Shown here one piece after another: positions 30,401-40,680 of a stretch of 64,000 nucleotides of DNA (the first letter of the stretch is position 1; each line of letters opens with the position of its first letter). The position numbers and the translations under genes were made by a program. Origin of the DNA: Doryteuthis pealeii (taxonomy: Eukaryota; Mollusca; Cephalopoda; Myopsida; Loliginidae); assembly GCA_023376005.1 (NCBI GenBank), contig CM042145.1, positions 19,146,431 to 19,210,430 on the forward strand, given 5' to 3'. The notes beneath the pieces were generated by a model, which saw only the letters and a program-made list of their open reading frames with translations, was not told the origin of the DNA and made no database searches.

Positions 30401-31204
30401 TACATTAAAAAAAAAAAAAAAAGTGTCACTATAACAACTATGGGAAAACTATTTTCTGTCTCCGGTTAAGTGATCAAATTTTTAGCATGCCACTTCATCC
30501 TACAAATACCAAAATGCTGAGCAATTATATCCTGGATCAATGTTATCTACAAGGGTGAGTCAAAAGTTTTCCCAATATTTTGGTAATACGAGACAATCAT
30601 GAGTGTGACAAACCATACTGGACTATGAGATGCAGAATACTACTCATCAGATTTGCCTCTACGGTTTGAAATTCACATTTTAAGGCTTGCCTCATCATCA
30701 AGGTTCTTGTAACTGGTTACTGTGCCTTCACCTTTTTGAAAAAACAAATGTTTTTAGTTGCTTTCACTGCATTATAGTCCAGTTTGAACTCCTAAGTTTT
30801 CCCAATATTTTGGTAAGCATGCCATTTCATCCTACAAATACCAACATGCTGAGCAATCATATCCTGGATCAATGTTATCTATAAGGGTGAGTCAAAAGTT
30901 TTCCCAATATTTTGGTAATATGAGACAATTTGGCAGTTTCATATTACCAAGGTTGTGAAGATGATGCCACTTGCTGGATTTGCTTCTATGGCTCAGAGCA
31001 CAGACTTGGAATCCACAGTTATAGACCTACCCGATCAAGGGTCTTGCAACCTGAGTAAAATTTCTTCTGTGGTATTATAGTCCAGTTTGAACTCAAAGTA
31101 TAAATTCCTGAATTAGACTATGGAGCTCATTTATCTGTACAACTTTCAAATCACACAGAATGAAGCAATGTGTCAGTGCACCAACTAAAATTAATTTTTT
31201 GAAT

Positions 31205-31425
31205 TATTTTTTTTTTTTTTTTTTTTTAATTATTTTATTTTTAAATAAAAATAATTTTTTATTTTTAAATAAAAATAATTTTTATTTTTCTTAAATTTTT
31301 TTAAAAATTATTTTTATTTTTTTTTAATTATTTTTTTTTTTTTTTTTTTTTAAATTATTTTTATTTTTTTAAAATTATTTTTATTTTTATTAAATTATTT
31401 TTATTTTTTAAAAATTATTTTTAAA
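31205..31425. repeat. AT-only low-complexity insert
   Basis: TTTTTAAATAAAAATAATTT-type units with T runs, inside a duplicated mariner segment: CACACAGAATGAAGCAATG lies on both sides. Confidence 0.85.
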
Positions 31426-31721
31426 TGTCGGTGCACCAACTAAAATTTCTTCAGTGGTATTATAGTCCAGTTTGAACTCAAAGTATAAGTTCCTGAATTA
31501 TGGAGCTCATTTATCTGTACAACCTTCAAATCACACAGAATGAAGCAATGAACAATGTGTCAGTGCACCAACTAAAATAATACGACTAACCACATACGCT
31601 CTATAGCTTGAACACAAATCAGAAATAGTTATAAAAATATAGGATCAAGTTTGTAACTGATTTAAAAAGAAACTTTTTTAATAATTGATCCCAGTATTTA
31701 TAACAGATCTGCATATAAAAA

Positions 31722-31840
31722 AAAATTAAAGTTGTCGGGGCGGCCTAATGTCAGTATCAGCCAGACAGCGAGGGAGTCTATCCCTTTTTCACTAGCGCTA
31801 GACTAAGGAGATTATTTTGGCATCTGAGTTGGAGCACCTA
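31722..31840 (-). mobile_element. SINE family 1, 5'-truncated
   Basis: Minus-strand 3' half: GTTGTCGGGGCGGCCTAATG, GCGAGGGAGTCTATCCC, CTAGCGCTAGACTAAGGAG. It lies in the mariner remnant, independent of the SINE in the 40.2-41.2 kb copy. Confidence 0.8.
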
Positions 31841-32384
31841 ACTAACATAATACAACTAACCATTACCTACCACGACTTGAACTGCTTCAGTCATGTAACA
31901 TACCAGTTATACCATGTACTAAAATATTGCAAAACTTTTGACTCACCCTAGTATATTCTTTAAAATCAACTTTAATTTGAAGAATTCAAATAATAATTGA
32001 TTCTTAGTGATAGGTATAGTTATTAATTGGCTAATTATGGGAAATTATTGTTAAAAATGTTCTTAATAATTCTAGGTTAGTAGTAATTTAGAACACCACA
32101 TTCCTGCCTTCAGCTGTATGGTTGCCAGGCCTTAACTTGGTATAGCCTTTTTCACAGCCAACAATGAAGGAAATAACCCAGAATCAGGAAATGTAAATGC
32201 TATTCTGAATATTCATTCTTCAGTTCAACACACTTGGAACATCATTTCACACATTTCTTTAACCTTCCACAGAAAAAGAAATTCATTTCTTGGTTGGTTG
32301 GTCCAAGAACTTTTCTGCACTTACAAGAGAAAACACTCATTTCATACTAGCAAGGTTTTAGTGGAAAAAAATACAGGGGGTGTC

Positions 32385-32695
32385 CTGTGGCATTGTAGTA
32401 AATAAGCGAGTTCAAACTCCAGTTGCGGTATTACATTCACTTTCAGACCAATACCCTTGGGAAAGGTATGAACTCCCCCCCCCATCCCCTCCAAGCTCAA
32501 CTGACTTTTCAAAGTATACTGCATAGTGGCTAACATACTGGACTGCAAAATTGTGAGTTAGTGAATTTGAACTCCAGTCACACTATTACGTTCAGTTTTG
32601 GACTAATACCCTTGGAAAAGGCATGAACCCACTCATCACCCCACCAATGGGTTAAATAGTAGCATTACAAAGAGGGCTTTGGAATTAAATAACCC
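32385..32695 (+). mobile_element. tRNA-derived SINE, family 2b, two partial copies
   Basis: Two direct copies (32385-32485 and 32520-32695) of CATTGTAGTAAATAAGCGAG / GCATAGTGGCTAACATACTG heads, B box GAGTTCAAACTCC / GAATTTGAACTCC, then the family 2 body AATACCCTTGGGAAAGGTAT. The second copy gives the uninterrupted site for the MITE insertion at 37141. Confidence 0.65.
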
Positions 32696-32724
32696 ACAAT
32701 GGTTGATATGTCATTAAACAAAGC

Positions 32725-32965
32725 AGTCGGTAGAGCGTTCGGCTAGAAACCACAAGGTTCCTTGTTTGATACCAGCCCTCGCCAACTCAGCATATGAGTA
32801 GCACAGGGATCTGTGCGGTAAAGTAAGGAGCTGATGGTAGGTGTGGCGCTCCACCTCAGACACAAAAAAAAATCTCCTTGGTCTAGCGTTAGTGAACCGG
32901 GATAGACTCCCTCGCTGATTGGCTGATACTGACTTTAGGCCACCCCGACAACTTTACTTTTTACA
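32725..32965 (+). mobile_element. SINE family 1, nearly full
   Basis: Starts in the A box (AGTCGGTAGAGCGTTCGGCT) with B box TGTTTGATACCAG, complete body and 3' end GGCCACCCCGACAACTTTAC. Confidence 0.87.
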
Positions 32966-33062
32966 ATCAAAAGATTACGCTTATCAACCATAATTAATTG
33001 CTAAGTGCAGTTTGGCTGGAAAATAATTAGCCAATTATTCTTTCTTTTTGAAGTCCGTCGCA

Positions 33063-33390
33063 GACAACGATGACATCACTCCATGTCTTCATTTGTGGAC
33101 TCTATGGTGGCTCATCGGTCCAATTCTGGACTTGCAGATGTGGTCACACACATTGCAGGGGAAATTCCCATCTACATTCTCATCAGTAGTAGGATTGGGG
33201 TACTTACTACTCACATAAATTTCCAACACAACCTTGCACTTGGGTGCAATCGCTGTGGGCTTCCTGGGAGGCTTGCCTCTCATGAAGTGACTCAATACTA
33301 CACTCGGTAGCCCAGTCGTCTCAGACTTTCCCCTGCCACTGGACTAACTGCGGGACTGCCAAGATAGTGGACTGGGGTCTGTGCAGCCTC
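33063..33390 (-). pseudogene. non-LTR ORF2 C-terminal zinc-finger tail
   Basis: The minus strand ends in FPCNVCDHICKSRIGPMSHH then RVHK, a C2H2 finger of the CxxC...RIGLxSHxRxH type that closes many non-LTR ORF2 proteins. The upstream linker is Pro/Lys-rich (MRGKPPRKPTAIAPKCK). The piece downstream (TGATGTCATCGTTGTCTGCG on the minus strand) fits the 3' UTR. No reverse-transcriptase core is present. Confidence 0.7.
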
Positions 33391-33864
33391 TTCTCACTTA
33401 AAATATCTCACGCACAAGTTTCACTTCATACCACCTTCAACTTTCAGCCAATCATAATCAAAAGGCAATTAATTCAACTATTGATCAGTTAGCCTAATTT
33501 AAAGTTAGCCTAATTTTGTAGTTCAATATCTAATCTGTTTATACCCAATAAAGATAATTGTATCAGGTCAAATTACACATAAGAAGGGTTTAATGGTCAG
33601 AGTAGATTTGATAGCAAAGCCATGTGATCTTCCTCCTCCTCCTTCCACAAGGATCAGATACTTCATTTAAACAAACCTTTGTCTTACACAATAAGTGTGG
33701 TACTTGTACTATTTGCAATTGTCCTACATGAAAAATCTGATTTTTTTTTTTAAATCAGTCAGATGGATGGGTAATGAAGAAAGTGATAAATTTTTATTTT
33801 ATCTTTTTTTTTTTTTTAAAGATCACTAATTAGGACTGAGCCTACTCTAGTAGTGACCACCCCA

Positions 33865-34092
33865 AGCGGAGTTTAGTAGGTTTTAATTCAAAGTTTTCCT
33901 TCTGCTAGACTGGTTGCTTAACCAAGCTTAAAGAGCCCAGTCTGCCTAATATTTACCCATAGCTGGAGGGGAGTAGTTGGATTCATACCTTTCCAAGTTT
34001 ATTAGCGCTATGTGAACTGTAGCGTCATCCAGGGTTTGAACTCTGGTCGACGAGTCCTTTTCCTACGACTCTCACCATTAGATCACGCCTCT
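33865..34092 (-). mobile_element. SINE family 2
   Basis: Minus-strand copy: AAGAGCCCAGTCTGCC, ATTTACCCATAGCTGGAGGG, GTCGACGAGTCCTTTTCCTA and CTCACCATTAGATCACGCCT. Confidence 0.8.
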
Positions 34093-34229
34093 AACTAATT
34101 TCTCTTGTCAATTCAATATTGCTGAAACTGTTTGGACTTTCAAACTCTATAGATGTTGACAAAAAGTTTGGGCTGGTGAGATAATACATGTTTTATACCT
34201 TGTCCTATGGAGACCTCTAACAGTGTAAA

Positions 34230-34805
34230 AGTAAAGTTGGCAGAGCAGTCTATTCATAAGCTACTCTGCCAATTTTACTTTGTTATACCAAAAATAGCTA
34301 TTTTTGGTACCAGCTGGAGTGCAAGAGAGTCTATCCCCTTTTCACTAGTGCTAGACCAGGAGATTGTTTTTGCATCAGATCAGCTGAGTTGCAAGGCCAG
34401 TATCAAACCTGGAAATAAAGTAAACAAGTCGGCAGAGAGGCCTATTGTCAGTATCAGCTGGATAGCGAGAGAGTATCTCCTTTTTACTAGTGCTAGACCA
34501 GGGAGATTGTTTTTGCGTCTGAGATAGAGTGCCACACCTATCATCAGATCAGCTGAGTTGGCATAGGCCAGTATTGAACATGGAAATAAGTAAACAAGTC
34601 GGCACAGTGGCCTATTGTCAATATCAGCTGAACAGCGAGAGAGTCTATCTCCTTTTCACTAGCTAGAGCAGGGAGAGCGCTAGAGCATCTGAGGTGGAGC
34701 ACCACACCTACCATCAGCACTCCAATTTACTGCATAGATCCACGCTGTACTACTCACGCGCTGAGTTGGTGAGGGCTGGCATCGAACCTGGAGCTCTACC
34801 GAATG
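34230..34805 (-). mobile_element. cluster of partial SINE family 1 copies
   Basis: Three to four rearranged minus-strand pieces in a row (GAGAGTCTATCCCCTTTTC-like motif at 34325, 34470 and 34640; B-box end only in the last near 34780). The short inverted piece at 34235-34275 (AAGTTGGCAGAGCAGTCTAT / CTACTCTGCCAATTTTACTT) shows local rearrangement. Confidence 0.65.
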
Positions 34806-35049
34806 AGTCAGTTGTATAGGCTATTCCCAATTCCAACATTATTTTATACATAAAATATTAATAAACATATGTATTAATAAATGTAGTTGTAAGTGGATTA
34901 GTTAACATTCTTTTTCATTTTTAATTACATCTATTAATATTATATTCTTTAGGAAAATGCGTTACATTTCAAATATTCTTTTGAATACCAATTACGTCAC
35001 ATTTTTTTTTAAACAGAACACTGCAACGGAAAAAGAACATTTTCTTTAA

Positions 35050-35455
35050 TACTTCTGTAGAATAATCATATTAAATTCCAATTACTGCCGAATTGGTAAG
35101 ACAAGGCAACAAGTAGCTGTAACTCAATACAGATCTAACCTTGTTGCAATACTACTGCAGAATGCCAGAGTATTTATGAAGCCTCATAATATCATAGAAA
35201 CCAAGCAGCCAATCAGGACTCAAGAAATGCAATCACCCAAATACATGAATGGACTATTCTGGAGTCCCATAAGTACCAGCTGTCTAGGGCACTAGTTCAG
35301 TTGTGCTTAGCCAGTTGCTGTTGTCCAAACCAACAGTATACTGACTGACTGGCAGGTTCAGTTGTGCTTAGCCAGTTGCTGTTGTCCAAACCAACAGTAT
35401 ACTGACTGACTGGCAGGTTCAGTTGTGCTTAGCCAGTATACTGACTGACTTCAAT
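35050..35455. mobile_element. dispersed element, family E, with 3' tandem units
   Basis: Left part GAATTGGTAAGACAAGGCAA then GTAACTCAATACAGATCTAA. The middle CCAAGCAGCCAATCAGGACT is followed by two and a half direct units (GGTTCAGTTGTGCTTAGCCA, GTTGCTGTTGTCCAAACCAA, CAGTATACTGACTGACT) at 35305-35450. The copy at 56225 has the same left part but the middle and unit sequences inverted. Confidence 0.65.
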
Positions 35456-35839
35456 AATTTCATTTTTTGTTTTCATTTCTTTTTAAATCTCAGGTTAAAT
35501 AACTACCTACTCATCCAATTATCCTGATGAAGGTCTTATGAAAATAAAATAAAAAGCCTTTTAATATCGACTAACTTCACCATCTAAAAATAAATTCATC
35601 CTTTGTTTTTGTTTCTTATTTGCACTTTACACATAAATGCATCAATATGTTTTGCAAGTGTATTTATCACAAAAAAAATGTGCGACTCAAAGTTCAAATG
35701 AATTTGAATATAAAAAAAAAATTACTTAGCCTAACACTTAGTTTCCACTATCTCCTTTAGATTATTCACCCGAGATTGTTTGCCCATTGACTCACAAGAG
35801 CTAATTACAAAGTCTAAATTTTGTTTTGGTCAGGCTTAG

Positions 35840-36130
35840 AATATGATCACTGTATCCCCTACAGAGGGGGTAAGACCCCCACCCCACCTACCTACAAAGG
35901 GATTTCCTTGGTTTGACACTAAACTACATCTCTGATGGTGAGACTCCAGTTCTAGAGCTCTGGAGAGTGTGGAATACCCCTTCATTGCCATTACTCCCAG
36001 ATCCACTTTGATGGTACCTATAAGTCAGAACTGTTTCACAAAAAAATGTAAATACAAATGTGCAATGTATGCAATTCCTTAACCTCTAAGCATAAAATAA
36101 GTCTAGATGGGTTGACATGCCATTAAAATC
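35840..36130 (-). repeat. dispersed repeat, family C
   Basis: Inverted copy: CTGATGGTGAGACTCCAGTT, GAGCTCTGGAGAGTGTGGAA and TAGATGGGTTGACATGCCAT then TAAAA. Confidence 0.65.
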
Positions 36131-36161
36131 AATCTGAATTTAGTTGATTAGTTAAGAATAT

Positions 36162-36197
36162 CTTAATTTCGTTAAGATATATCTTAACGAAATTAAG
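36162..36197. repeat. 36-bp perfect palindrome
   Basis: CTTAATTTCGTTAAGAT, AT, then its reverse complement. The motif TTTCGTTAA recurs in the arms of the large foldback at 36552. Confidence 0.85.
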
Positions 36198-36338
36198 TTT
36201 ATGCATGCTATTAAATATCCAAAAACTTTGAGTATGACATACATGTATATGAGAGTAAATATGGAAATAAATCCGACAATATTAAGAAATTTGAAAAACG
36301 AAGTGTTCCAAAAATAAGATGAATTTATTTATCGACGC

Positions 36339-36372
36339 TTAAACGTTTTGGTTTATTTAAACCTTCATCAGG
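36339..36372 (-). ncRNA. hammerhead-ribozyme relic 2
   Basis: The minus strand reads CCTGATGA, then A, GGTTT AAAT AAACC, then AAAACG. This is hammerhead-like order with G12 changed to A and an extra A before stem II. Flanking GACGCTTAAACGTTTTGG is shared with the relic at 22587, so both mark the same retroelement family. Confidence 0.45.
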
Positions 36373-36551
36373 ATGTATTATGGGGTGAAGAAATTGATGG
36401 ATGTTTTGTAGATGACAGGAGTTAGAAAAATCTTTATAAAAAAATTTTTTTAAATAAAAAGATTTGTTCGTTTTTCAAATTTCTTAATACATGTATATAT
36501 GATGTTGTAGAGGGATCCACGTTTCTTCTTATTTGATATATGTGTATTTAT

Positions 36552-36799
36552 ATCTATATATCTGTTTATAATATATATTGTTTGGGATTAGTATGAAGCA
36601 TTAGGTATGAAATATAAGAAACTCAGTTTTTAATGTTAAGTTTCATTTAATTTCGTTAAATTTTCGGGCCTGAAGCAAACAGGACCCGAAAATTTAACAA
36701 AACTAAACGAAACTTATTAAAAACTGAGTTTCTTATATTTCATACCTAATGCTTCATACTAAATCCCAAACAATATATATTATAAGCAGATGTATATAT
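36552..36799. mobile_element. large foldback element, ~115-bp arms
   Basis: The left arm (TATATCTGTTTATAATATAT...GTTAAATTTTCGGG) mirrors the right (CCCGAAAATTTAAC...ATATATTATAAGCAGATGTA) with few mismatches. The loop is CCTGAAGCAAACAGGA. No coding sequence and no clear target duplication. Confidence 0.85.
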
Positions 36800-37019
36800 A
36801 AGGTCATACCTACTTAATCTTTATACTTACAATATATTCTTATCTATATGAAAACATTTGAACAAAGGTGATCTTTGGTTGACACAAAGTGATAAATATC
36901 AAATGGGATTAGGAATAAAACTCATAGTATAAATGAGAATATTTGTTTTGGTTTCATTTCTTTGTATAATGAATATCAATTTTCATGGGCTGTCCAAAGC
37001 TATCCTTGTAGAAGAACAG

Positions 37020-37410
37020 TAGTTGTATTATTTAACCCATAGCTGATGGGATGAGAGAGTTCATACCTCTCCTAAGAGTATTAGTCTGAAAGTGAAAGTA
37101 ATATCACAACTGGAGTTCCAACTAACTTACTACAATTTTGGGACCATATGACCTTTAGGCACCCCTTTTGCGATCTCGATTCATAAGAAAATGTTTTTCT
37201 TTTACACCGTTAAAATCCGGTTGTTTGTAACAGACGATTTTTTAGAGTTTTTTTTTAATTATAAAACTAACCATTAACCCCTAACAAACAACCGGATTTT
37301 GATGGTGTAAATGAAAAACATGTTCTTATGAATCGAGATCACAAAAGGGGTGCCTAAAGGTCATATAGTCCTAATTTTGCAGTCCAGCACATTAGCCACT
37401 ACACTACGGC
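37020..37410 (-). mobile_element. SINE family 2b interrupted by foldback MITE
   Basis: Minus-strand family 2b pieces lie on both sides of the MITE at 37141-37372. In sense order they are GTGTAGTGGCTAATGTGCTG, GACTGCAAAATT, then after the MITE AGTAAGTTAGTTGGAACTCC. The intact paralogue at 32522 reads GGACTGCAAAATTGTGAGTT, which confirms the insertion. Confidence 0.8.
37141..37372. mobile_element. foldback MITE, family H, copy 1
   Basis: Arms of about 100 bp start GGACCATATGACCTTTAGGC and end GCCTAAAGGTCATATAGTCC plus T. AATTTTG flanks both sides (37134-37140 and 37373-37379). The loop contains TAATTATAAAACTAACCATT. Copy 2 at 48068-48295 has the same ends and its own 7-bp duplication. Confidence 0.88.
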
Positions 37411-38059
37411 AATTTCCCCACACCCAATTAAATCTTTACCAGCTAATTCTTAAATTTCATGTTTCTAGAAAAATTAAGTCACTTTGTACTACAAAAATAA
37501 TTATATTCTTTTTTAAATTATGTAATCTATCCCACAGCCTACTAATATATACGGCCCCATATGTCACCATAACCCGGCAGAATTCTAACAGGCCTATTCG
37601 TTTTATAGTCTGTTTTATGTCTGTTTCAAAAAATCTTAAAGCACAAACATTTAGCTAGATAGAACCATCAGTTCTTGAGAAATTCTGTTTCTCTGTAGTA
37701 TCATTACTATCATTGCCTATCCATGACCAGGGAATACATTTCACATTGAAAAGGTTTCATCTATTTCTGATATAACCTGAAATCATAGATAAATTGTTGG
37801 TGTGTTTGTTTTCTATAACTGCATAATTTTTTAATTATTTTTTGTTTGTTTGTTTACAATCTTTTATTATTACATTTCTAAAGAAAAAAAAAAGACAAGT
37901 TTGTATATTTTTAACATTAAAAAAAAAAAATTGACTATAAAATGAATAGGCCTGTTAGAATTCTACCTGCTTAGGTGACATATGGGGCCATATATATTAG
38001 TAGGCCGTGGTAATTTTAATATAAATCTGGAATTAAAAAAGATTACAAATTTATTGATT

Positions 38060-38640
38060 GATCTTAAAGGCATGTCAACCAATCTTATTCCTAAAGGTTA
38101 GGGAATCACATTCATTGTACATTTAAATTTACATTTGTGTTGTTTCTTAAGAGATATTTTGTGTACACTTATGATATCAACTCTTCCAATCTAATACAAA
38201 CAATTTGCACACAATTGTATGTTTTCAAGTATTCAATACTAATAATTATATGGTTTCAAGTAATTTTATTTAATAATAATTATTTGTTTGCACACAGTCA
38301 TATGGTTTCAATTAACTAATAATCCTAAGTAAAGAATTATAGCTTCAAGTAAACTATTCTTAAGACAAATAATTTAGTTATATGGTATCAAGTATTCCTA
38401 TCTAATACAAATAATTTTCAAACAGATCTATTTGACCCATAGATGGAATCCACACGAGGTGAAAGGGAAGCTGGGTGTAATGGGTGTACTCCACACTCCC
38501 CAAAGCTCCAGAACTGGAGCCTCATCATCAGATGCAGTTTAGTGTCACTCAGGAGCCCCATTTTTGGGGGTTCTTGCTCATCTGCAGGGGATGCAGTCAG
38601 CATATTCTAAACCCTGCCAACAGGGCAAATTATAAATTTA
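38060..38640 (+). repeat. dispersed repeat, family C, long copy
   Basis: From TTAAAGGCATGTCAACCAAT through the AT-rich lead to GACCCATAGATGGAATCC, CTCCACACTCCCCAAAGCTC, CATCATCAGATGCAGTTTAG and GCATATTCTAAACCCTGCC. Confidence 0.65.
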
Positions 38641-38922
38641 AGGTAAAAAAATTTTTTTTTAATTTTTTAAATTTTAAAAAAAGAATTTTTTTAAATAAAA
38701 ACAATATGAAATTTTTTTTTTTTACACCTTAATAATAATTTTGCTTATTTGACAAATAAACCATAGAAATGGACGGATACACAAACACATACACACCTCA
38801 GACTCATTCCCTCTATTGTAATAATAATTGTATGTAAATAATTCTGAAACCACCAAAAATAATAGTAGGAAAAAGGATAGTAAAACTAAAAGCAATGTAA
38901 ATTTATTTAAACAGCTGGAAGG
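38641..38922. other. AT-rich spacer
   Basis: Poly-T/poly-A stretches (38648-38720). No feature supported. Confidence 0.5.
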
Positions 38923-38979
38923 AAGAAACACTCCCTCTTTGCATCATCTATTGGATGATGTAACGAGGGAGTGTTTCTT
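38923..38979. repeat. 57-nt near-perfect hairpin
   Basis: AAGAAACACTCCCTC TTTG CATCATC, loop TATTG, then GATGATG TAAC GAGGGAGTGTTTCTT. About 25 of 26 positions pair (with one G-T). This is the size of a small MITE core or a short pre-miRNA-like hairpin. The stem is a little short and the loop small for a typical animal pre-miRNA. The plus-strand 70-codon frame over it is probably chance. Confidence 0.7.
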
Positions 38980-39777
38980 GGATGATCCAAAACACAGGAT
39001 GACTCCAGAATTCCAAAAGTTAAGTATTTTCATTCAATAGAAGCAGATGTTTCTTTACTCGTATAAAACTACAGAATAAAAAGAAATAGGAGGTACCAAC
39101 AGTTTGAAACACCCTGAATGACACAACTGTGATAATACATACAAATATGTCATTATATATATATATATAAATAAAATGTATGTGTGTGTAGATATGGAAG
39201 AATGTTATTCATAGTTATTAGTCATGTAATACTTATTTTTAAGTATGAGTGTACCATTTCAACATAACTTCTTGGCAAGTCCCACCAAAAGGAACTCATT
39301 ATTTTGAGGAAAAAAAATTTAATGACAAGCAAATAATATACAATTTATCAGGATTTATTTTAATTGGTGAAAAAAAAAGTCGACTAGGTATTAAGTCTTT
39401 CCATAAGTTGTTGTTAGTCATGAATTGGAAAAATCCCTAAGGTACTTTTTGAAAACTTAGTTGCTAATCTGCCAAGAGTATTCTTAACGTAGACTAGTAT
39501 TCATTTTTGACTATTATAATGGTTGACATGACTTTATACAATAAAACAAATCAAGAAACACTAGCAACCAAAGGAAAATGAATATGTATTGTAAGTTTAA
39601 ATAACTAGAGTACTTTTATAATTATTACCAGTCTTGAGATTTTAAATATCTTACAGTGTGGCCACTTAACTGGGTGGTTACATGTTTCTGCAACTAGTTT
39701 TAGATTGAATTACTTTAAATAAGAATTACTATCAAATGCAGCAAAAAATTTTATAATGATTAGTATTTAAGCTATAT

Positions 39778-39780
<3 letters not shown>
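38980..39780. other. AT-rich spacer
   Basis: Single-copy-looking AT-rich DNA with a short (TA)n at 39154. No exon with paired splice signals was found. Confidence 0.5.

Positions 39781-39820
<40 letters not shown>
39781..39820. repeat. (CA)n/(TA)n microsatellite
   Basis: ACACACACATACATA followed by (TA)n, immediately left of the ribozyme-bearing element. Confidence 0.9.
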
Positions 39821-39823
<3 letters not shown>

Positions 39824-39865
39824 TCGTGTAATAAAAGTCACTGAAGAGGAATATTAACCTACTCT

Positions 39866-40040
39866 AAACAAATCGTAAAATCTAGGAAGTCCGTTTGGTG
39901 TAGGGGTTGTGATATCGGCCTGTCAGCTTGGCAGTCCGGTTTCAGATCACGCACAGGGCGGCCTTCCTATCTATAGCTCTGCTGATGAGGCCTAATAGGC
40001 CGAAATGTACATACAGAGATTGATTTTTCTCGATTTGTTT
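39866..40040 (+). mobile_element. tRNA-Asp-headed SINE-like element carrying a hammerhead ribozyme
   Basis: AAACAAATCG (39866-39875) and CGATTTGTTT (40031-40040) are exact inverted ends. Inside, GGAAGTCCGTTTGGTGTAGG, then GGTTGTGATATCGGCCTGTC, follows tRNA-Asp (A box TGGTGTAGGGGTT, anticodon-loop CTGTCA giving GTC, degraded B box GGTTTCAGATC). A GGCCTTCC at 39961 can pair with the GGAAGTCC start. Then comes the ribozyme (39977-40018). Only one copy is seen in this window. Confidence 0.6.
39977..40018 (+). ncRNA. type I hammerhead ribozyme, apparently intact
   Basis: Stem I CUCUG (39977-39981) pairs with CAGAG (40014-40018). The core CUGAUGA (39982-39988) is followed by stem II GGCCU-AAU-AGGCC (39989-40001), then GAAA (40002-40005). 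A very short stem III forms within the palindrome AUGUACAU (40005-40012). The U-A before the predicted cut is at 40012-40013. Every core position required for a hammerhead is present. Tiny stem III helices are known from animal retroelement hammerheads (Penelope-like elements, schistosome SINE-like repeats), which act better as dimers; the palindromic stem III here would suit that. Self-cleavage is predicted after A40013. Confidence 0.8.
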
Positions 40041-40181
40041 AACCATACATTTAATAGGCATTCCCTCCTAATTCATTATTAATTAATTAATTTTCAAAAT
40101 TAGGTACGACTCCAATTAAGCACATATTCTCCTAAAATTGTCGCAAAAAAGCATTCCAAACATACCGTGTTTACAACTTAT

Positions 40182-40242
<61 letters not shown>
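40182..40242. repeat. (CA)n microsatellite
   Basis: About 25 CA units directly abutting the left terminus of the mariner element. Confidence 0.95.
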
Positions 40243-40245
<3 letters not shown>

Positions 40246-40375
40246 GGCGAGTCAAAAGTTTTGCAATATCTAGGTAACATGAGGCACAATCTGGCAGCTC
40301 CAGATACTTTTGCTGGGCCTGTGAGATGACGAACCACTCTGGACTGTGAGATGCTGAGCTCACCTGATACTCTCC

Positions 40376-40510
40376 GAGTGTTATGATTTTTGTGGCTATT
40401 TTTAGGCTTCAAGTTAAAGCACTTTACAGTGGAGATCCCTTGTGTTAAGCAGAGGCTGATCTTTAGTGAAGAATCCTTTGGTTGTTCTTCGGTGTCCCTT
40501 AGTGTTGGGT
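40376..40510 (-). mobile_element. family G repeat inserted in mariner transposase
   Basis: Splits the phrase NLASST/TRRVSGELSIS on the minus strand. Shares GGTGTCCCTTAGTGTTGGGT and TATGATTTTTGTGGC with the reverse complement of 4440-4550. The insert happens to stay open in frame, producing one composite 106-codon frame that is not a real protein. Confidence 0.7.
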
Positions 40511-40680
40511 AAAATCCTTTTTGTGTGCTACTTGCCAGATTTGCCTCTATGACTGGCAACAAGAAATTTCTTGAACCATCTGGTTACTGTACTGTGATAT
40601 ACTGCACTTTCACCTTTCACACAATAAATGTTTTTGGTTGCATCCAGTGTTATGGCCCATTTCGAACTCATAAAGTATAA

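Larger units (their letters stand above)
30486..31955 (-). mobile_element. mariner-like element, tandemly rearranged remnant
   Basis: The terminus AAGGGTGAGTCAAAAGTTTT occurs at about 30553 and again near 30889, each preceded by the same block (CATGCCATTTCATCCTACAA), so the left part is duplicated in direct order. The opposite terminus AAAACTTTTGACTCACCCTA ends near 31956. The interior shares TCCAGTTTGAACTCAAAGTA and AAATCACACAGAATGAAGCA with the better copy at 40243-41156. It also holds an AT-only insert (31205-31425) and a SINE fragment (31722-31840). Confidence 0.7.

Noticed and set aside
36552..36799. Rho-independent terminator or bacterial attenuator-like hairpin
   Set aside because: The arms of over 100 bp, AT-rich animal setting and lack of a gene make a foldback transposon far more likely.
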